Source: Enterococcus lemanii
GTDB taxonomy: Bacteria; Bacillota; Bacilli; Lactobacillales; Enterococcaceae
Assembly (NCBI RefSeq): GCF_016909125.1
Contig: NZ_JAFBFD010000017.1
Span: 1-55,703, forward strand
Length of the DNA: 55,703 bases
Direction of reading: 5' to 3'
A program made the translations under genes and the position numbers. How positions within the stretch are numbered: position 1 is the first letter of the stretch; each line of letters opens with the position of its first letter. The notes below the pieces were generated by a model. It worked only from the letters and a program-made list of their open reading frames with translations. It did no database searches and was not told the origin of the DNA. Shown here piece by piece: positions 46,368 to 55,526 of the stretch.

Positions 46368-47702
46368 TTATTTGGCTGTGTTTGCGGCCACGTTAATTGC
46401 TTCCCAAGTTGAAGCAAATGGTGGTGCATAAGCATAGTCGACAAATCCTAACTCTTTTGTGGTCATTCCTGCATGAATGGCCGTTGTTAACCCTGTTGCA
46501 CGCAAGACGGTTTCGTTTTTACCGAATAATTGTGCACCGTATAACACGTGTGTCTTTGCATCATAAACTAATTTGATCATAATTTTTTCTTGGACCGTGT
46601 AATAATTTGAATGATTATTCGTTTCGATACAAGTTGTTTTATAATCTAAGCCTAAATTTTGGGCTTGTTTTTCTGTCAATCCTGTACTTGCTGCTTCATA
46701 TTCGCCCGCTTTAATGGCACTTGAACCAAGCGCGCCAGCAAAAGCTTCCATTTCTTCTTTTGCAACAGCAATATTCGTACCAATGATTCGACCCATTTTG
46801 TTGGCAACCGTTGCAAGTGGTAAATAAACGTTCCCTGCTAAACGATGTGGAACGGTTGCACAATCGCCCGCTGCAAAAACATCTTCCACAGAAGTACGAC
46901 CATAAGCATCAATCACAATTGCCCCATTACCTAACATTTCTAATTGACCTTTTAAAAAGCCTGTATTTGGTCTAAAACCAACCGCTACAATCACAACGTC
47001 TGCTGGGTACTCCCCTTTATCCGTCTTCACACTCGTCACAACGCCATCGGTTGTCACAAACGTTTGGGCGCGTTCTTCTAAATGGATGACCACACCTTCT
47101 GCTTCAACCGCTGTTTGTAGTTTCGCTGAGAATTCCGGGTCAAACGGGCCACCCATAATTGCTGTATCGGCTTCAATCAAATGAACTTTTTTGCCTTGAA
47201 TAGCTAACTGATCAGCCACTTCCACGCCAATAAAGCCACCACCAATGACGACAACATTTTGAAATTCTGGTAAACGTGCTTTCAATTCGGCAACCGGTCC
47301 AGGTTTGGTAATCGTATAAACATTACTTGCATCAATTCCTGGAATCGGGGGTACAATTGGTTGCGCACCAGTTGCTAACATTAAACGATCATAGACTTTA
47401 CTTTTGGTTTCTCCAGTAGTTAAATCTGTCATCGTCACTGTTTTGGTCGCAAAATCAACCGCCGTTACTTCATGTTCTAGCAAAATGTTAATCCCTGTTT
47501 TACGCATTTGCTCAGGGGTACGAGCGAACATTTCATTTTGGTCATCAAATTGATTCCCTAAATAATATGGTAAACCACAGGCACCAAAAGAAACAAATTT
47601 TTCTTTTTCAATAACAGTAACCACTGCTTCTTTATTTGTACGAACCGCTTTGGCCGCCACACTCATTCCTGCTGCGATTCCTCCAACAATGACAATTTCC
47701 AC
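46368..47702 (-). CDS. CoA-disulfide reductase/NADH oxidase-like flavoprotein
   Basis: A 444-residue FAD and NAD(P)H-dependent pyridine nucleotide-disulfide oxidoreductase. FAD site IVGGIAAGMS starts at residue 4. A single redox cysteine lies in FGACGLPYY (Cys42), as in CoA-disulfide reductases and NADH oxidases. VVIGGGFIGVEVADQL is the NAD site, and FAAGDCATVPH follows. The start is a GTG at 47702 with AAAGGAGG 7 nt upstream, rather than the longer frame to 47750. In this operon reduction of a low-molecular-weight disulfide from cystine metabolism is plausible. Confidence 0.85.
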   Translation of the reverse strand: MEIVIVGGIAAGMSVAAKAVRTNKEAVVTVIEKEKFVSFGACGLPYYLGNQFDDQNEMFARTPEQMRKTGINILLEHEVTAVDFATKTVTMTDLTTGETKSKVYDRLMLATGAQPIVPPIPGIDASNVYTITKPGPVAELKARLPEFQNVVVIGGGFIGVEVADQLAIQGKKVHLIEADTAIMGGPFDPEFSAKLQTAVEAEGVVIHLEERAQTFVTTDGVVTSVKTDKGEYPADVVIVAVGFRPNTGFLKGQLEMLGNGAIVIDAYGRTSVEDVFAAGDCATVPHRLAGNVYLPLATVANKMGRIIGTNIAVAKEEMEAFAGALGSSAIKAGEYEAASTGLTEKQAQNLGLDYKTTCIETNNHSNYYTVQEKIMIKLVYDAKTHVLYGAQLFGKNETVLRATGLTTAIHAGMTTKELGFVDYAYAPPFASTWEAINVAANTAK

Positions 47703-47765
47703 GTGATATCCTCCTTTATCTAATGATAATTCTATTGTACTCTTTATCAATTTTTTTGTGAAAAA

Positions 47766-48128
47766 TTATCCCTTATAAATCACAAACTCTACTTCGACTA
47801 AAGCACCTTTAGGCAATTTGCTGACTTCAAAAGCTGAACGCGCTGGTAAAGTTGTTCCAAAGTAACGACCATAAATCTCGTTAAACGTCGCAAAGTTTTG
47901 GATATCAGATAAAAAACAAGTTGTTTTGACGATTTGATCAAAATTTGCTTCGCATTCTGTTAAGACTAATTGGATATTCTCCATGACTTGTTTTGCTTGA
48001 TCCGTCATTTGATCTGAAGGGAAATTGCCTGTTTCACCATCCACGGGTAATTGTCCCGATACAAAAATGAAATCCCCTGCATGACGATACGTCGCATAAG
48101 GACCAACTGCTGTTGGTAATTTTGCCAT
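47766..48128 (-). CDS. ridA: RidA-family imine/enamine deaminase
   Basis: A 120-residue YjgF/YER057c/UK114 protein. Conserved segments are GPYATYRHAGDFIFVSGQLP, QVMENIQLVL, VKTTCFLSDIQNF and LPARSAFEVSKLPKGALVE, which include the catalytic arginine. RidA hydrolyses 2-aminoacrylate and related enamines released by PLP enzymes, here probably by the divergent C-S lyase. ATG follows GAAAGGAG. First gene of the operon ridA-flavoprotein-symporter. Confidence 0.92.
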   Translation of the reverse strand: MAKLPTAVGPYATYRHAGDFIFVSGQLPVDGETGNFPSDQMTDQAKQVMENIQLVLTECEANFDQIVKTTCFLSDIQNFATFNEIYGRYFGTTLPARSAFEVSKLPKGALVEVEFVIYKG

Positions 48129-48494
48129 ATATTAAGCTCCTTTCTTCTTTCTCTCTTTCATTATCTTTCATTAATTTTATCTGTGTGATAAATTAATTTT
48201 ATTAAGATAATATTTTACAACAAAAATTTACCACGTAATAAAAACGTTGTCAAACCTTTTTTTGTAATTTATTGAACATCTTGTTTTATTGTAATCTTAT
48301 TCTAATCATAGCTATAATCGTTTTTGCAACCGTTTGTATGCTCAATAATTAACATTTTAAACGTTGTGTTAAAAGATGATAAAATATTATCACATTTTCT
48401 TGACAAGCGCTTTCGATGTATGTTATTTTCATTGTGAAAGTTTTTTATTTATTTGATAATTTATTTGCATTTTTATTACTTCGGAGGGATTTAC
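48129..48494. promoter_or_regulatory. Divergent promoter region with a palindrome
   Basis: This 366-base gap separates ridA and the C-S lyase gene. A perfect inverted repeat TGATAAAATATTATCA lies at 48377-48392, directly before a plus-strand TTGACA (48400-48405); a weak -10 (TTATTT, 48423-48428) is 17 bp further. The remainder is AT-rich. The palindrome may be an operator shared by both directions. No riboswitch was recognised. Confidence 0.45.
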
Positions 48495-49637
48495 ATGAAT
48501 ATCAATACAAAACTCTTACACGGCTACCCTGTCATTTGCCCCGAAACCGGTGCTTCTTCAATTCCTAAATTTCAGGCGTCAACATTCCATCAAACAGACG
48601 TCTTTAACCACAAAGGCTATAACTATACTCGTTTTGGTAACCCAACGATCACAGCAGTCGAAGAATGTATTAAAGTCTTAGAGAACGCTCAATTTGGTCT
48701 CGCTTTTTCTTCTGGTATGGCGGCAATTAACGCGGTGTTATTTCTACTTTCAAAAGGCGACCACTTAATTTTAGGTAAAAACATTTATGGTGGTACTTTC
48801 CAGAGTATCAATGAATTTTTAATTCGTTTTGGCGTTGAAGTCACTTGGGTTGACGAATCCGATGTGAACGCTTGGGAAGCGGCAATCAAACCAAACACAA
48901 AAATGTTTTATTTAGAATCACCATCAAACCCATTGCTCACAATTACTGATTTAAAGGCTGTTACAGACGTTGCAAAAAAACACAATATTTTAACTGCCTG
49001 TGATAATACCTTTATGACTCCTTTAATTCAAGAAACATTGACTTTAGGCATTGATATTGTGATTCATTCTGGTACAAAATTCATTAATGGTCACAGCGAT
49101 GTCATTGCTGGTCTTGTTGCGACGAATGATGAAACTTTATACAATCAATTAAAAATCCATCAAAAAGCACTTGGTGGCGTTTTAGCAGTGGAAGAAGCGT
49201 GGTTATTATTACGCGGCGTGAAAACAATGGGACTACGTATGGAAAAATCAATTACGAACGCCCAAAAAATCGCGGAATTTTTACAAACAAAAGAACAAGT
49301 GAAACAAGTTTACTACCCAGGTTTACCAACACACCCTGGTTATGAAATTCACCAAAAACAAGCCAAAAATGGCGGCGCGGTTCTTTCTTTTGAACTTGAA
49401 ACGCAAGAACAAGTCGAACAATTCTTTAAAAAATGCCAAGTACCAATCGTAGCGGTTAGTCTAGGCGGCGTTGAATCGATTTTATCATTGCCATGGTTAA
49501 TGTCACATGCGGCCATGCCGGAAGAAGAACGTCTAAAAACGGGTGTTACACCAACTTTAGTGCGCTTATCTTGTGGCATTGAAGATGTCGAAGATTTAAT
49601 TGCTGATTTAGAACAAGCGCTAGAAAATAATGGATAA
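48495..49637 (+). CDS. PLP-dependent C-S lyase (cystathionine beta/gamma-lyase type)
   Basis: A 380-residue Cys/Met-metabolism PLP enzyme. YNYTRFGNPT (43-51) binds the cofactor phosphate, FSSGMAA precedes the active site, the aspartate is in TACDNTF (Asp170), and the Schiff-base lysine is in HSGTKFINGHSD (Lys195). The C-terminus has SLGGVESILSLPWLMSHA. Substrate choice (cystathionine, cystine/cysteine or methionine) cannot be read reliably from sequence; the neighbours favour cysteine or cystathionine breakdown. ATG at 48495 follows CGGAGGG, so the longer frame is rejected. Confidence 0.87.
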   Translation: MNINTKLLHGYPVICPETGASSIPKFQASTFHQTDVFNHKGYNYTRFGNPTITAVEECIKVLENAQFGLAFSSGMAAINAVLFLLSKGDHLILGKNIYGGTFQSINEFLIRFGVEVTWVDESDVNAWEAAIKPNTKMFYLESPSNPLLTITDLKAVTDVAKKHNILTACDNTFMTPLIQETLTLGIDIVIHSGTKFINGHSDVIAGLVATNDETLYNQLKIHQKALGGVLAVEEAWLLLRGVKTMGLRMEKSITNAQKIAEFLQTKEQVKQVYYPGLPTHPGYEIHQKQAKNGGAVLSFELETQEQVEQFFKKCQVPIVAVSLGGVESILSLPWLMSHAAMPEEERLKTGVTPTLVRLSCGIEDVEDLIADLEQALENNG

Positions 49638-49642
49638 AACCA

Positions 49643-49672
49643 AAAAAACCGTTCAAATCCGAACGGTTTTTT
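49643..49672. terminator. Bidirectional terminator
   Basis: A perfect 12-bp stem (49643-49654 with 49661-49672) with A/T runs on both sides, between convergent genes. Confidence 0.9.
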
Positions 49673-49678
49673 CTTTTT

Positions 49679-50461
49679 TTATAAAAAAAGCATGAGGCCA
49701 TTATAGAAATTAATTAACATCACTATGATAATCACACTTTGAAAAACAATAGTTACTTTATCTGTCGAAATCACACCACTTAAATGTGCACCTAAAAAAC
49801 CACCCATCATGGCTGCTGGTATGATATAAAAAAGCATGGATAAATCAAAGTTCGCAAATCCTGTCGTGACAGCGATACTCACGAGCTTCGCCAATTGTGA
49901 AAAGAAAATGGTACAAATTGAGTAGACCGTTGCTTCCTTGATTGGAAAAGAAAACATCAGAACAAGTAAAGACACGTTAATCGGCCCACCGCCAATTCCT
50001 AGTAAACTTGCTAAAAAACCCAACGTTAAGCCACATAAAATATACCAGTACACTTGATGCATTGAAAAACTTTTCCACTGATAACGAGTATACAAGAAAG
50101 CAAAAAGCAAAGATAAAATGGTCAAACTAATTTGAATAAGCTTCGCCTGTTCTTCACTCGCAAAAAAACTTAAAAGCCAATCCAGAACGCTGTTACCCGC
50201 TACGCCTCCTAAAACGGCACCTAAAGAAACCCAACCTGCTAAATACCAATTAATTTGAATCCCATTTTTCACTTGGCGATACGTCGAAACAAGGGCCATG
50301 ACAAAAACAGCCACTGCTGCATAAAATGAAATCGCCGCCACCGAATGAACGTCAATCAGGTCGAAAACCGGCTTAATTATAACGCCCCCACCCATCCCCG
50401 AAATCGCACCGATCGTGTTGGCAATGACAATGATGAAAAAGTAAAGAATTCCGATATACAA
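49679..50461 (-). CDS. TauE/SafE-family sulfite/organosulfur exporter
   Basis: About 260 residues with about eight hydrophobic segments in two repeats, each with the family motif (GAISGMGGGVIIKPV near the start, LLGIGGGPINVSLLVLM in the second half). I prefer a TTG start at 50461, which has AGAGGAG 6 nt upstream; the longer frame starts with another TTG at 50497. Family members move sulfite, sulfoacetate or related anions. The adjacent sulfur amino acid genes make sulfur export plausible. Confidence 0.85.
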   Translation of the reverse strand: MYIGILYFFIIVIANTIGAISGMGGGVIIKPVFDLIDVHSVAAISFYAAVAVFVMALVSTYRQVKNGIQINWYLAGWVSLGAVLGGVAGNSVLDWLLSFFASEEQAKLIQISLTILSLLFAFLYTRYQWKSFSMHQVYWYILCGLTLGFLASLLGIGGGPINVSLLVLMFSFPIKEATVYSICTIFFSQLAKLVSIAVTTGFANFDLSMLFYIIPAAMMGGFLGAHLSGVISTDKVTIVFQSVIIIVMLINFYNGLMLFL

Positions 50462-50639
50462 AGTACTCTCCTCCTCTTTTACGATTTTCGTATTCAAATC
50501 ATACTAGCGATTTGAAACTTTGTGTTATCCATTCTTATTATACTGCATTTCTTCATAAGATTCGCCTTTAAAACAAAACCAACGAATTAATAAATAATAA
50601 AAAACTCTTTATTATAACAAGTCAAGAAATCAAATGCAA

Positions 50640-51000
50640 ATTTGGTTTTGACATAAAACAGCGAAAAACGAAGAAAACAAGCGCTTTTAGCCATCGTTTG
50701 TGAAGTTGACTTTTCAACAACATTGTTCTATAAGCGTTTTGAACCAGACGATTCACAAAGAAATGTCAAAACGCCCCCTTCCAAGTCATTTTGGCGCATC
50801 TGGTAGCAAAACCAAGTCATTTTGGTCATTCGTTGGGTTATTCACTCGGATAACACGGCCTTTTCCAACACTTTTTCTTCATGAACGATGGCTATGCACT
50901 CGGGCTTTCGGCTTAAAAAGTAGGAAAAACGTTTAAGTAGGCGTTTTTTAGCTGAAAAAAACGAAAAATCAAAGAGCAATTCCCCCCCTCTATGTCATTT
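50640..51000. other. Structured intergenic block, unknown
   Basis: The 600 bases between the TauE-like gene and the Mga-like gene contain several pairing motifs. AGCCATCGTTTGTGAAG (50690-50706) mirrors CTTCATGAACGATGGCT (50877-50893), 15 of 17 positions. GCGTTTTGA (from 50727) faces TCAAAACGC (from 50766). A direct repeat CAAGTCATTTTGG occurs twice near 50790-50825. AAAAACG (50925-50931) pairs with CGTTTTT (50942-50948). A GTG-started frame of 78 codons (50700-50936) runs through it without a ribosome site, and I do not call it a gene. Confidence 0.4.
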
Positions 51001-51093
51001 TACGTTCCTTGTTGCTTTTCCCTCTCTTCCATCACTTTTTTCAAAAAAGATATCTTCTACTAGCCATGTTATTTTCAGTTCGAGGTGAGTAGG

Positions 51094-51918
51094 ATGTTTG
51101 CATATTTACTAGAAGAGACAGAACAAGTCATTTATCAGCTCGCATATTTATTTCAAAAGAAACCCACTTTTTCTTTTGAGCAAATTGCGCACGAGCTTGA
51201 AAAAAACACACGATCAATTGAACGTCACTTAACACTTTGGTTGACCAATGAACAAAACGCTGGCTATTTTCCCGTCATAATTCAACAAAAAAATTGTTTT
51301 TTAGCAGAATATTTTTCTCAACCAATCTCTTTAATTTTGTTTTTATACCAAGAAAATGAAACCTTTCAAATCCTGACTTATTTATTAGACTTTCCTTACT
51401 GCTCAATTGAAGAGTTAGGACAAGCTTTTTTTTGCAGTCGTTCTACTATTAAGCGAAGAATAAATAAGCTGAAATTGTTCTTAAGCGCGTTCCAATTAAA
51501 CCTTTCTTTCCAGTACAAACCTATTTTATCTGGTTCAGAATTTAATTTGCGGCTTTTAGCACTTATTGTTGATTTAATTAACGATCCTCCTTTTGATTTC
51601 CATTCAAAAGAGGAACTCATTCAACGCATCGAATCGATTCAAGAAAAGCGAATTTCAGTCGGTTGCTCCTTCAATCAATTACCTTTTGCTCAACTTTTTG
51701 CAAAAGAAGAGCAAACAAACTACCAACTGAGCGAACGAGGTTGGCTCTACTTTTGGCAACAATTGTTAAAAAAAGAACCGATAAAAATAATCGAACAACT
51801 GGCGAACTATTTACCATTTTTCACACAAGAAGAATTAACAACTTGGCTCCAGCTATTCATGACCGCCACACCGTACACCTCAGCTTCGTTTTTTATCGCT
51901 GAAACAAGTGATGGTTAA
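51094..51918 (+). pseudogene. Mga-like transcription regulator, truncated
   Basis: 274 residues from the ATG at 51094, preceded by GAGGTGAG. The N-terminal part carries two winged-helix HTH units (about residues 10-60, and 90-130 with YCSIEELGQAFFCSRSTIKRRINKLK), then LSGSEFNLRLLAL, the pattern of Mga/AtxA-type regulators. Full-length relatives are about 480-500 residues, so the PRD-like and EIIB-like C-terminal half is missing. The frame stops 5 bases before a recognisable IS3-type transposase tail, so insertion and deletion probably truncated it. It might still bind DNA. Confidence 0.65.
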
Positions 51919-51922
51919 TGAT

Positions 51923-52012
51923 TCTATAGATTATTACAATAATGGTCGTAGACAGTGGAATTTGAAAAAACTGGCACCGATTGATTATCGATACCAGCTA
52001 GTCGCCACATAA
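51923..52012 (+). mobile_element. C-terminal remnant of an IS3-family transposase
   Basis: The frame 51923-52012 reads IDYYNNGRRQWNLKKLAPID followed by YRYQ and a TAA. This is the characteristic end of IS3-family OrfB proteins (YNxxRxQWxLKKxxPxxYR). The upstream DDE domain is gone. Sequence after it to about 52060 may include the element end, which I could not define. Confidence 0.75.
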
Positions 52013-52116
52013 TAGATTTTGGTTTCTTTTTGAATTATCCTTGACAGGGAGGATCACCTTACTTTAACATTAAGTTTTTTATTAAAAAAATGCATTCGAA
52101 AAGTACCGTTGGGCGC

Positions 52117-52165
52117 TAAAAAACAACAGCACCTCAAAACCAATTAACGGTGAGGTGCTGTTGTT
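52117..52165 (-). terminator. Terminator of gntR-lacC
   Basis: A perfect 15-bp stem (52122-52136 with 52151-52165), followed on the minus strand by a T-run, 15 bases beyond the lacC stop. Confidence 0.85.
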
Positions 52166-52179
52166 GATCCATTGATTCA

Positions 52180-53118
52180 TTAAACTTCCTTAACTACAAT
52201 TTGTGCTTTTAACGCCGGCAAGTTTTCTACATTAATGTGACCTGTTTTTGCTTCTTGGGCGTTTAACATGCCGCAAACCATCGCATATTGCAAGATTTCT
52301 TCGTCATTTTTACCTTGATCAATCGCATAAGCTAAACCAGCAATCGTTGAATCACCGGAACCAACGGGATTTACGACGGCAATTTTAGGAATGGTCACTT
52401 GATAAAAACGGTTATGGTGTTTGACAAACGCACCTTTTGAACCTAAAGAGACTACGATCCACTCGACACCAGCAAACAAATCACTGCTAAGAACCGCTTT
52501 AAAATTGGGTAAATCCTCTAAAGAAAGCGTTTGGCCGACTAAATCAAAAATCTCTTCTGTGTTGGGTTTAATTAAGAACGGTTTGGTCGGACTTTCAAGG
52601 CTCGCTTTTAAACTCGCACCGGAAGTATCAAGTAAGACTTTTACGCCTTGTTCATACGCTTTAGCAATTAAATGACTGTAATAAGTCGTCGGGATGCCTT
52701 TTGCTAAGCTGCCTGATAAGGTGACCAAGTTGGCTTGTTTTAGTAACAAATCAAACTTCTCTTCAAATTGCGCCAATTCAATTTCACTTACATTCGGACC
52801 GGCTTCTAAGATTTCCGTTTGATGCCCATTATCATGTAAAATCGCAATTGAATTTCGTGTTTCGCCAGCAATCGCAGAAAAATCATGCGCAATGCCTTCT
52901 TGATCTAATTGCGTTTGGATAAACGCACCATGGTGACCTCCTAATAACCCCGTAGCGAGTACTTGTCCACTAAGCTCATGAACCACTCGTGTGACATTCA
53001 AACCTTTCCCACCAGCTGTTTTGCTCGTATTTACGACACGGTTTACCGTATCTAGCTTTAGCGTTTCTAACGGGTAAGAAATATCAATTGACGGATTCAT
53101 TGTTACCGTAATAATCAT
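52180..53118 (-). CDS. lacC: Tagatose-6-phosphate kinase (LacC/PfkB family)
   Basis: A 312-residue PfkB-family sugar kinase. The start MIITVTMNPSIDISY and the motifs KTAGGKGLNVTRV (about 39-51), GETRNSIAILH, LIKPNTEEI and NPVGSGDSTIAG (catalytic Asp) are closest to LacC, with 1-phosphofructokinase (FruK) as the alternative. I start at the ATG at 53118 behind AAGGAG; the longer frame would overlap gntR. It lies 16 nt after gntR. No aldolase or PTS gene accompanies it here. Confidence 0.82.
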   Translation of the reverse strand: MIITVTMNPSIDISYPLETLKLDTVNRVVNTSKTAGGKGLNVTRVVHELSGQVLATGLLGGHHGAFIQTQLDQEGIAHDFSAIAGETRNSIAILHDNGHQTEILEAGPNVSEIELAQFEEKFDLLLKQANLVTLSGSLAKGIPTTYYSHLIAKAYEQGVKVLLDTSGASLKASLESPTKPFLIKPNTEEIFDLVGQTLSLEDLPNFKAVLSSDLFAGVEWIVVSLGSKGAFVKHHNRFYQVTIPKIAVVNPVGSGDSTIAGLAYAIDQGKNDEEILQYAMVCGMLNAQEAKTGHINVENLPALKAQIVVKEV

Positions 53119-53134
53119 GAATAAAATGGCTCCT

Positions 53135-53875
53135 TTATGTGTTTTCTTGGTGACGCACGTGTGTAATTTTATAGCGGAACTGATCGGCCCGTGCCACACT
53201 TAGCGTAAACTCGATAATTTCATTTTCAGTATTATAAGTGGTCCGCACGAGATTTAAAACGGGCGAGCCTTCTGGAATTTCAAGTTGAGCGGCATCTTTG
53301 GCTTTGGCAATACTTGCAAAAAACTCCTCGTTAGCAATTCGAATTTTTTGTTCAAAATCCTGTGAAAATAAATCATACAATGGTTTTTGTTCGAGCATTT
53401 CTTGTGTCAAAGTCATAAATTTTTTAACTGGTAAATAAGAACGCTCGACCATCATTGCCTGCCCATCTGCTGAACGGAGACGCTTTAATTTATATAACCT
53501 TTCACCTAGAGAAACAGACAATTGCGAGGCTAAATACTTGTTGGCCTCCACTACTTTGAATTCTAATATTTTTGTGATTGGTACTTTTCCAAGCGAAATC
53601 ATTTGCTCGGTGAAGCTATAAGTTCCTGATAAATTCGTTGCCTGTTTGCTTAAATCAGAAACAAACGTCCCCTTCCCATGTTGGCGATAAATGTAACCTT
53701 GTTTTTCTAATTCTTGTAATGCCAAACGAACCGTTGTCCGGCTAAGTCCATAACGATTAGTCAAGTCTCTTTCTGATGGTAGCATGTCGTTTGCTTCCAT
53801 TTCCATTTCAATTTTTTCTTTTAATAAATCAACTAATTGATTATAAAGCGGTTGTTTTTTCAATCCTTTTTCCAT
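53135..53875 (-). CDS. GntR-family regulator with UTRA domain
   Basis: A 246-residue HutC-type regulator: winged helix at about 8-75 (LPSERDLTNRYGLSRTTVRL, then GYIYRQHGKGTFV) and a UTRA ligand domain at about 95-240. Such proteins usually sense a sugar phosphate and repress their own operon. It precedes lacC in one transcript, so a tagatose or fructose phosphate ligand is plausible. ATG follows GAGGTGG. Confidence 0.9.
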   Translation of the reverse strand: MEKGLKKQPLYNQLVDLLKEKIEMEMEANDMLPSERDLTNRYGLSRTTVRLALQELEKQGYIYRQHGKGTFVSDLSKQATNLSGTYSFTEQMISLGKVPITKILEFKVVEANKYLASQLSVSLGERLYKLKRLRSADGQAMMVERSYLPVKKFMTLTQEMLEQKPLYDLFSQDFEQKIRIANEEFFASIAKAKDAAQLEIPEGSPVLNLVRTTYNTENEIIEFTLSVARADQFRYKITHVRHQENT

Positions 53876-53901
53876 TTACCCACCTCATTTCTTCTTTTAA
53901 C

Positions 53902-53949
53902 TGGTTACTACCACATCGTTAGATTACTATAGAAACAGACTTTTGTCAA
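53902..53949 (-). promoter_or_regulatory. gntR-lacC promoter and candidate operator
   Basis: Minus strand: TTGACA (53944-53949), a 17-bp spacer and TAATCT (53921-53926). TGGTTACTACCA at 53902-53913 is an inverted repeat at the transcript start and resembles the TGGT/ACCA half-sites of GntR/UTRA regulators. Autoregulation is inferred. Confidence 0.55.
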
Positions 53950-54040
53950 TTCTTAGCCAAAGTTTTCCTACATCATATTTATTTATCTTTCGCCTTTTCA
54001 AAAAAAAACTTCCATACAATTAAATAAGATTTTCTCCTAT

Positions 54041-54183
54041 TTAATGTCTGCCGATTAAATCAAAAATTGAAACAGCGATGTTTGGCCTCAATATTTTAGA
54101 TAATAAGTGCATGGCTTTTAATGGTAGAATATGGAAAATCATGAACTTTTATCAATATTGAAGGATTTTAATGTGTAATTCAC
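54041..54183 (+). mobile_element. Insertion sequence remnant, copy E
   Basis: Starts TTAATGTCTGCCGATTAAAT, then ATTGAAACAGC, and later CTTTTAATGGTAGAATATGG (from 54116) and CTTTTATCAATATTGAAGG (from 54146). This follows the reverse complement of copy A with an internal gap. It abuts the IS4-family element. The remaining bases of the 375-base gap hold the gntR promoter. Confidence 0.7.
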
Positions 54184-54251
54184 TAAAACTTGAAACATAA
54201 AAAGTGCACACGAATCCCATGATATCAAGAAAATAACCCGATAATTTAGTT

Positions 54252-55526
54252 TCAAGCAACCAACTTCAACTGGTTTTGTGTTGCTTGAGGTAGTTTTTGG
54301 AGAAACTGGTCCATGATGTTATTTAAAGTTTCTTCAGAAAGCACCATTTCGTTCGCAAATACTTCTTTAAAAAGCTCGAGAAGTTGGCTGATTGCTTCTG
54401 AAAAACTGATATCTGATAATTCTTCAATCATCAAATAAAATAACTCGCCCATCGTTCGTTCATCGGTTTGTTCACGGTGTTGGACAGCCAAAATAAGGTA
54501 ACTAACGGCGACTGTAATCGTATGCGCAAAAATTCCGTCATAAGAAAGTCCTTGATACTTGGACAAACGAAGGTGTTGTTTACAGATTTTAAAATAAACC
54601 TCAATTGCCCAGCGTTTCCCATATAACTGAATGATTTCATCTTCACTCAAAGAAATATCAGTGGTTGCTAGGACGAGATAATCATTGCGCTTATTCCGGT
54701 TTCTTACGTACACAAGTTTAATTGGCAGTACTTGACCATCCATTTCAGACTCAACAGAAACAGAAAGCAGATATCTTGAACGACCTCTTCGTTTTTTCTC
54801 TGTTTGAAAAATGGTTTTAACATCAACCCACTCACCATGGTATCGATAATAAACTTTCTTTGAGCGTTTAAGCATACATACGGCATGAAGCTTCATCTTG
54901 TGTAGCGCATGAAACATTTTTGGACTTGAAAACCAAGAATCAAACAAGACATAGTTGGCTGTTATTCCTTCTTTTAGAGCCGCTTGAAGAAGCTCAACTA
55001 GGACATCGGTACCTTTTCGTTGTGCCTGCGCTTTTCTTCTTCCAGAATGGGTGCGATGATCAACTTTCCCTGCTTCACGGACTTTCTTACTTGAAGATAA
55101 CAGGCTAAAAGCAACGGGTAAAAAGGTATTGCCGTCACTCCAGCCAAGTTGAAGAAAACGAAAGCCTTTCTTATTTTTATGGTTGGCGTGATCGTATTGC
55201 CAACCGCAAAGCTCGACATTTTTCGCGTTTAATCGCTCATACATGGAGTCATCTACAATAAACACTTCTTTACGGTCCTCATTTGTCAAAGGGCGGATAA
55301 AACCGATGACACTTTTGGACAAAAGAATCAAAAAGCGTTGCCAGTTGATTTTTCCATTATTTAGTAGATTACGAAACGTCTTATCTGAAAAGCTTAAATC
55401 ATCATGGTGGAGTTGGAAATCACGAAAAGCAGAACGATTCGAAAAAATGGTCGTCACAAGGTAGCTAAAAAGAACGAGAAAGGGCACTCCTTTTGATTTT
55501 TGTGCATTCGATTTCTTTGCAATCAT
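54252..55526 (-). mobile_element. IS4-family transposase gene (apparently intact)
   Basis: A 424-residue DDE transposase. Catalytic positions: VDDSMYER (Asp92/93), LFDSWFSS (Asp196) and the IS4 signature Y-x2-R-x3-E-x6-K in YGKRWAIEVYFKICK (Tyr302, Arg305, Glu309, Lys316). No internal stop. The ATG at 55526 has no clear ribosome site, common for transposases. Terminal inverted repeats were looked for between 54184-54251 and 55527-55625 but not resolved, so the element limits are open. Confidence 0.88.

Noticed and set aside
48400-48416. cre-like sequence TGACAAGCGCTTTCG before the C-S lyase gene
   Set aside because: The CG pair is one base out of register with the cre consensus, and the sequence overlaps a -35. 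It was not called.
50700-50936. 78-codon frame in the structured block
   Set aside because: No ribosome site before the GTG, an unusual composition and no recognised domain. It is kept only as part of the unexplained block.
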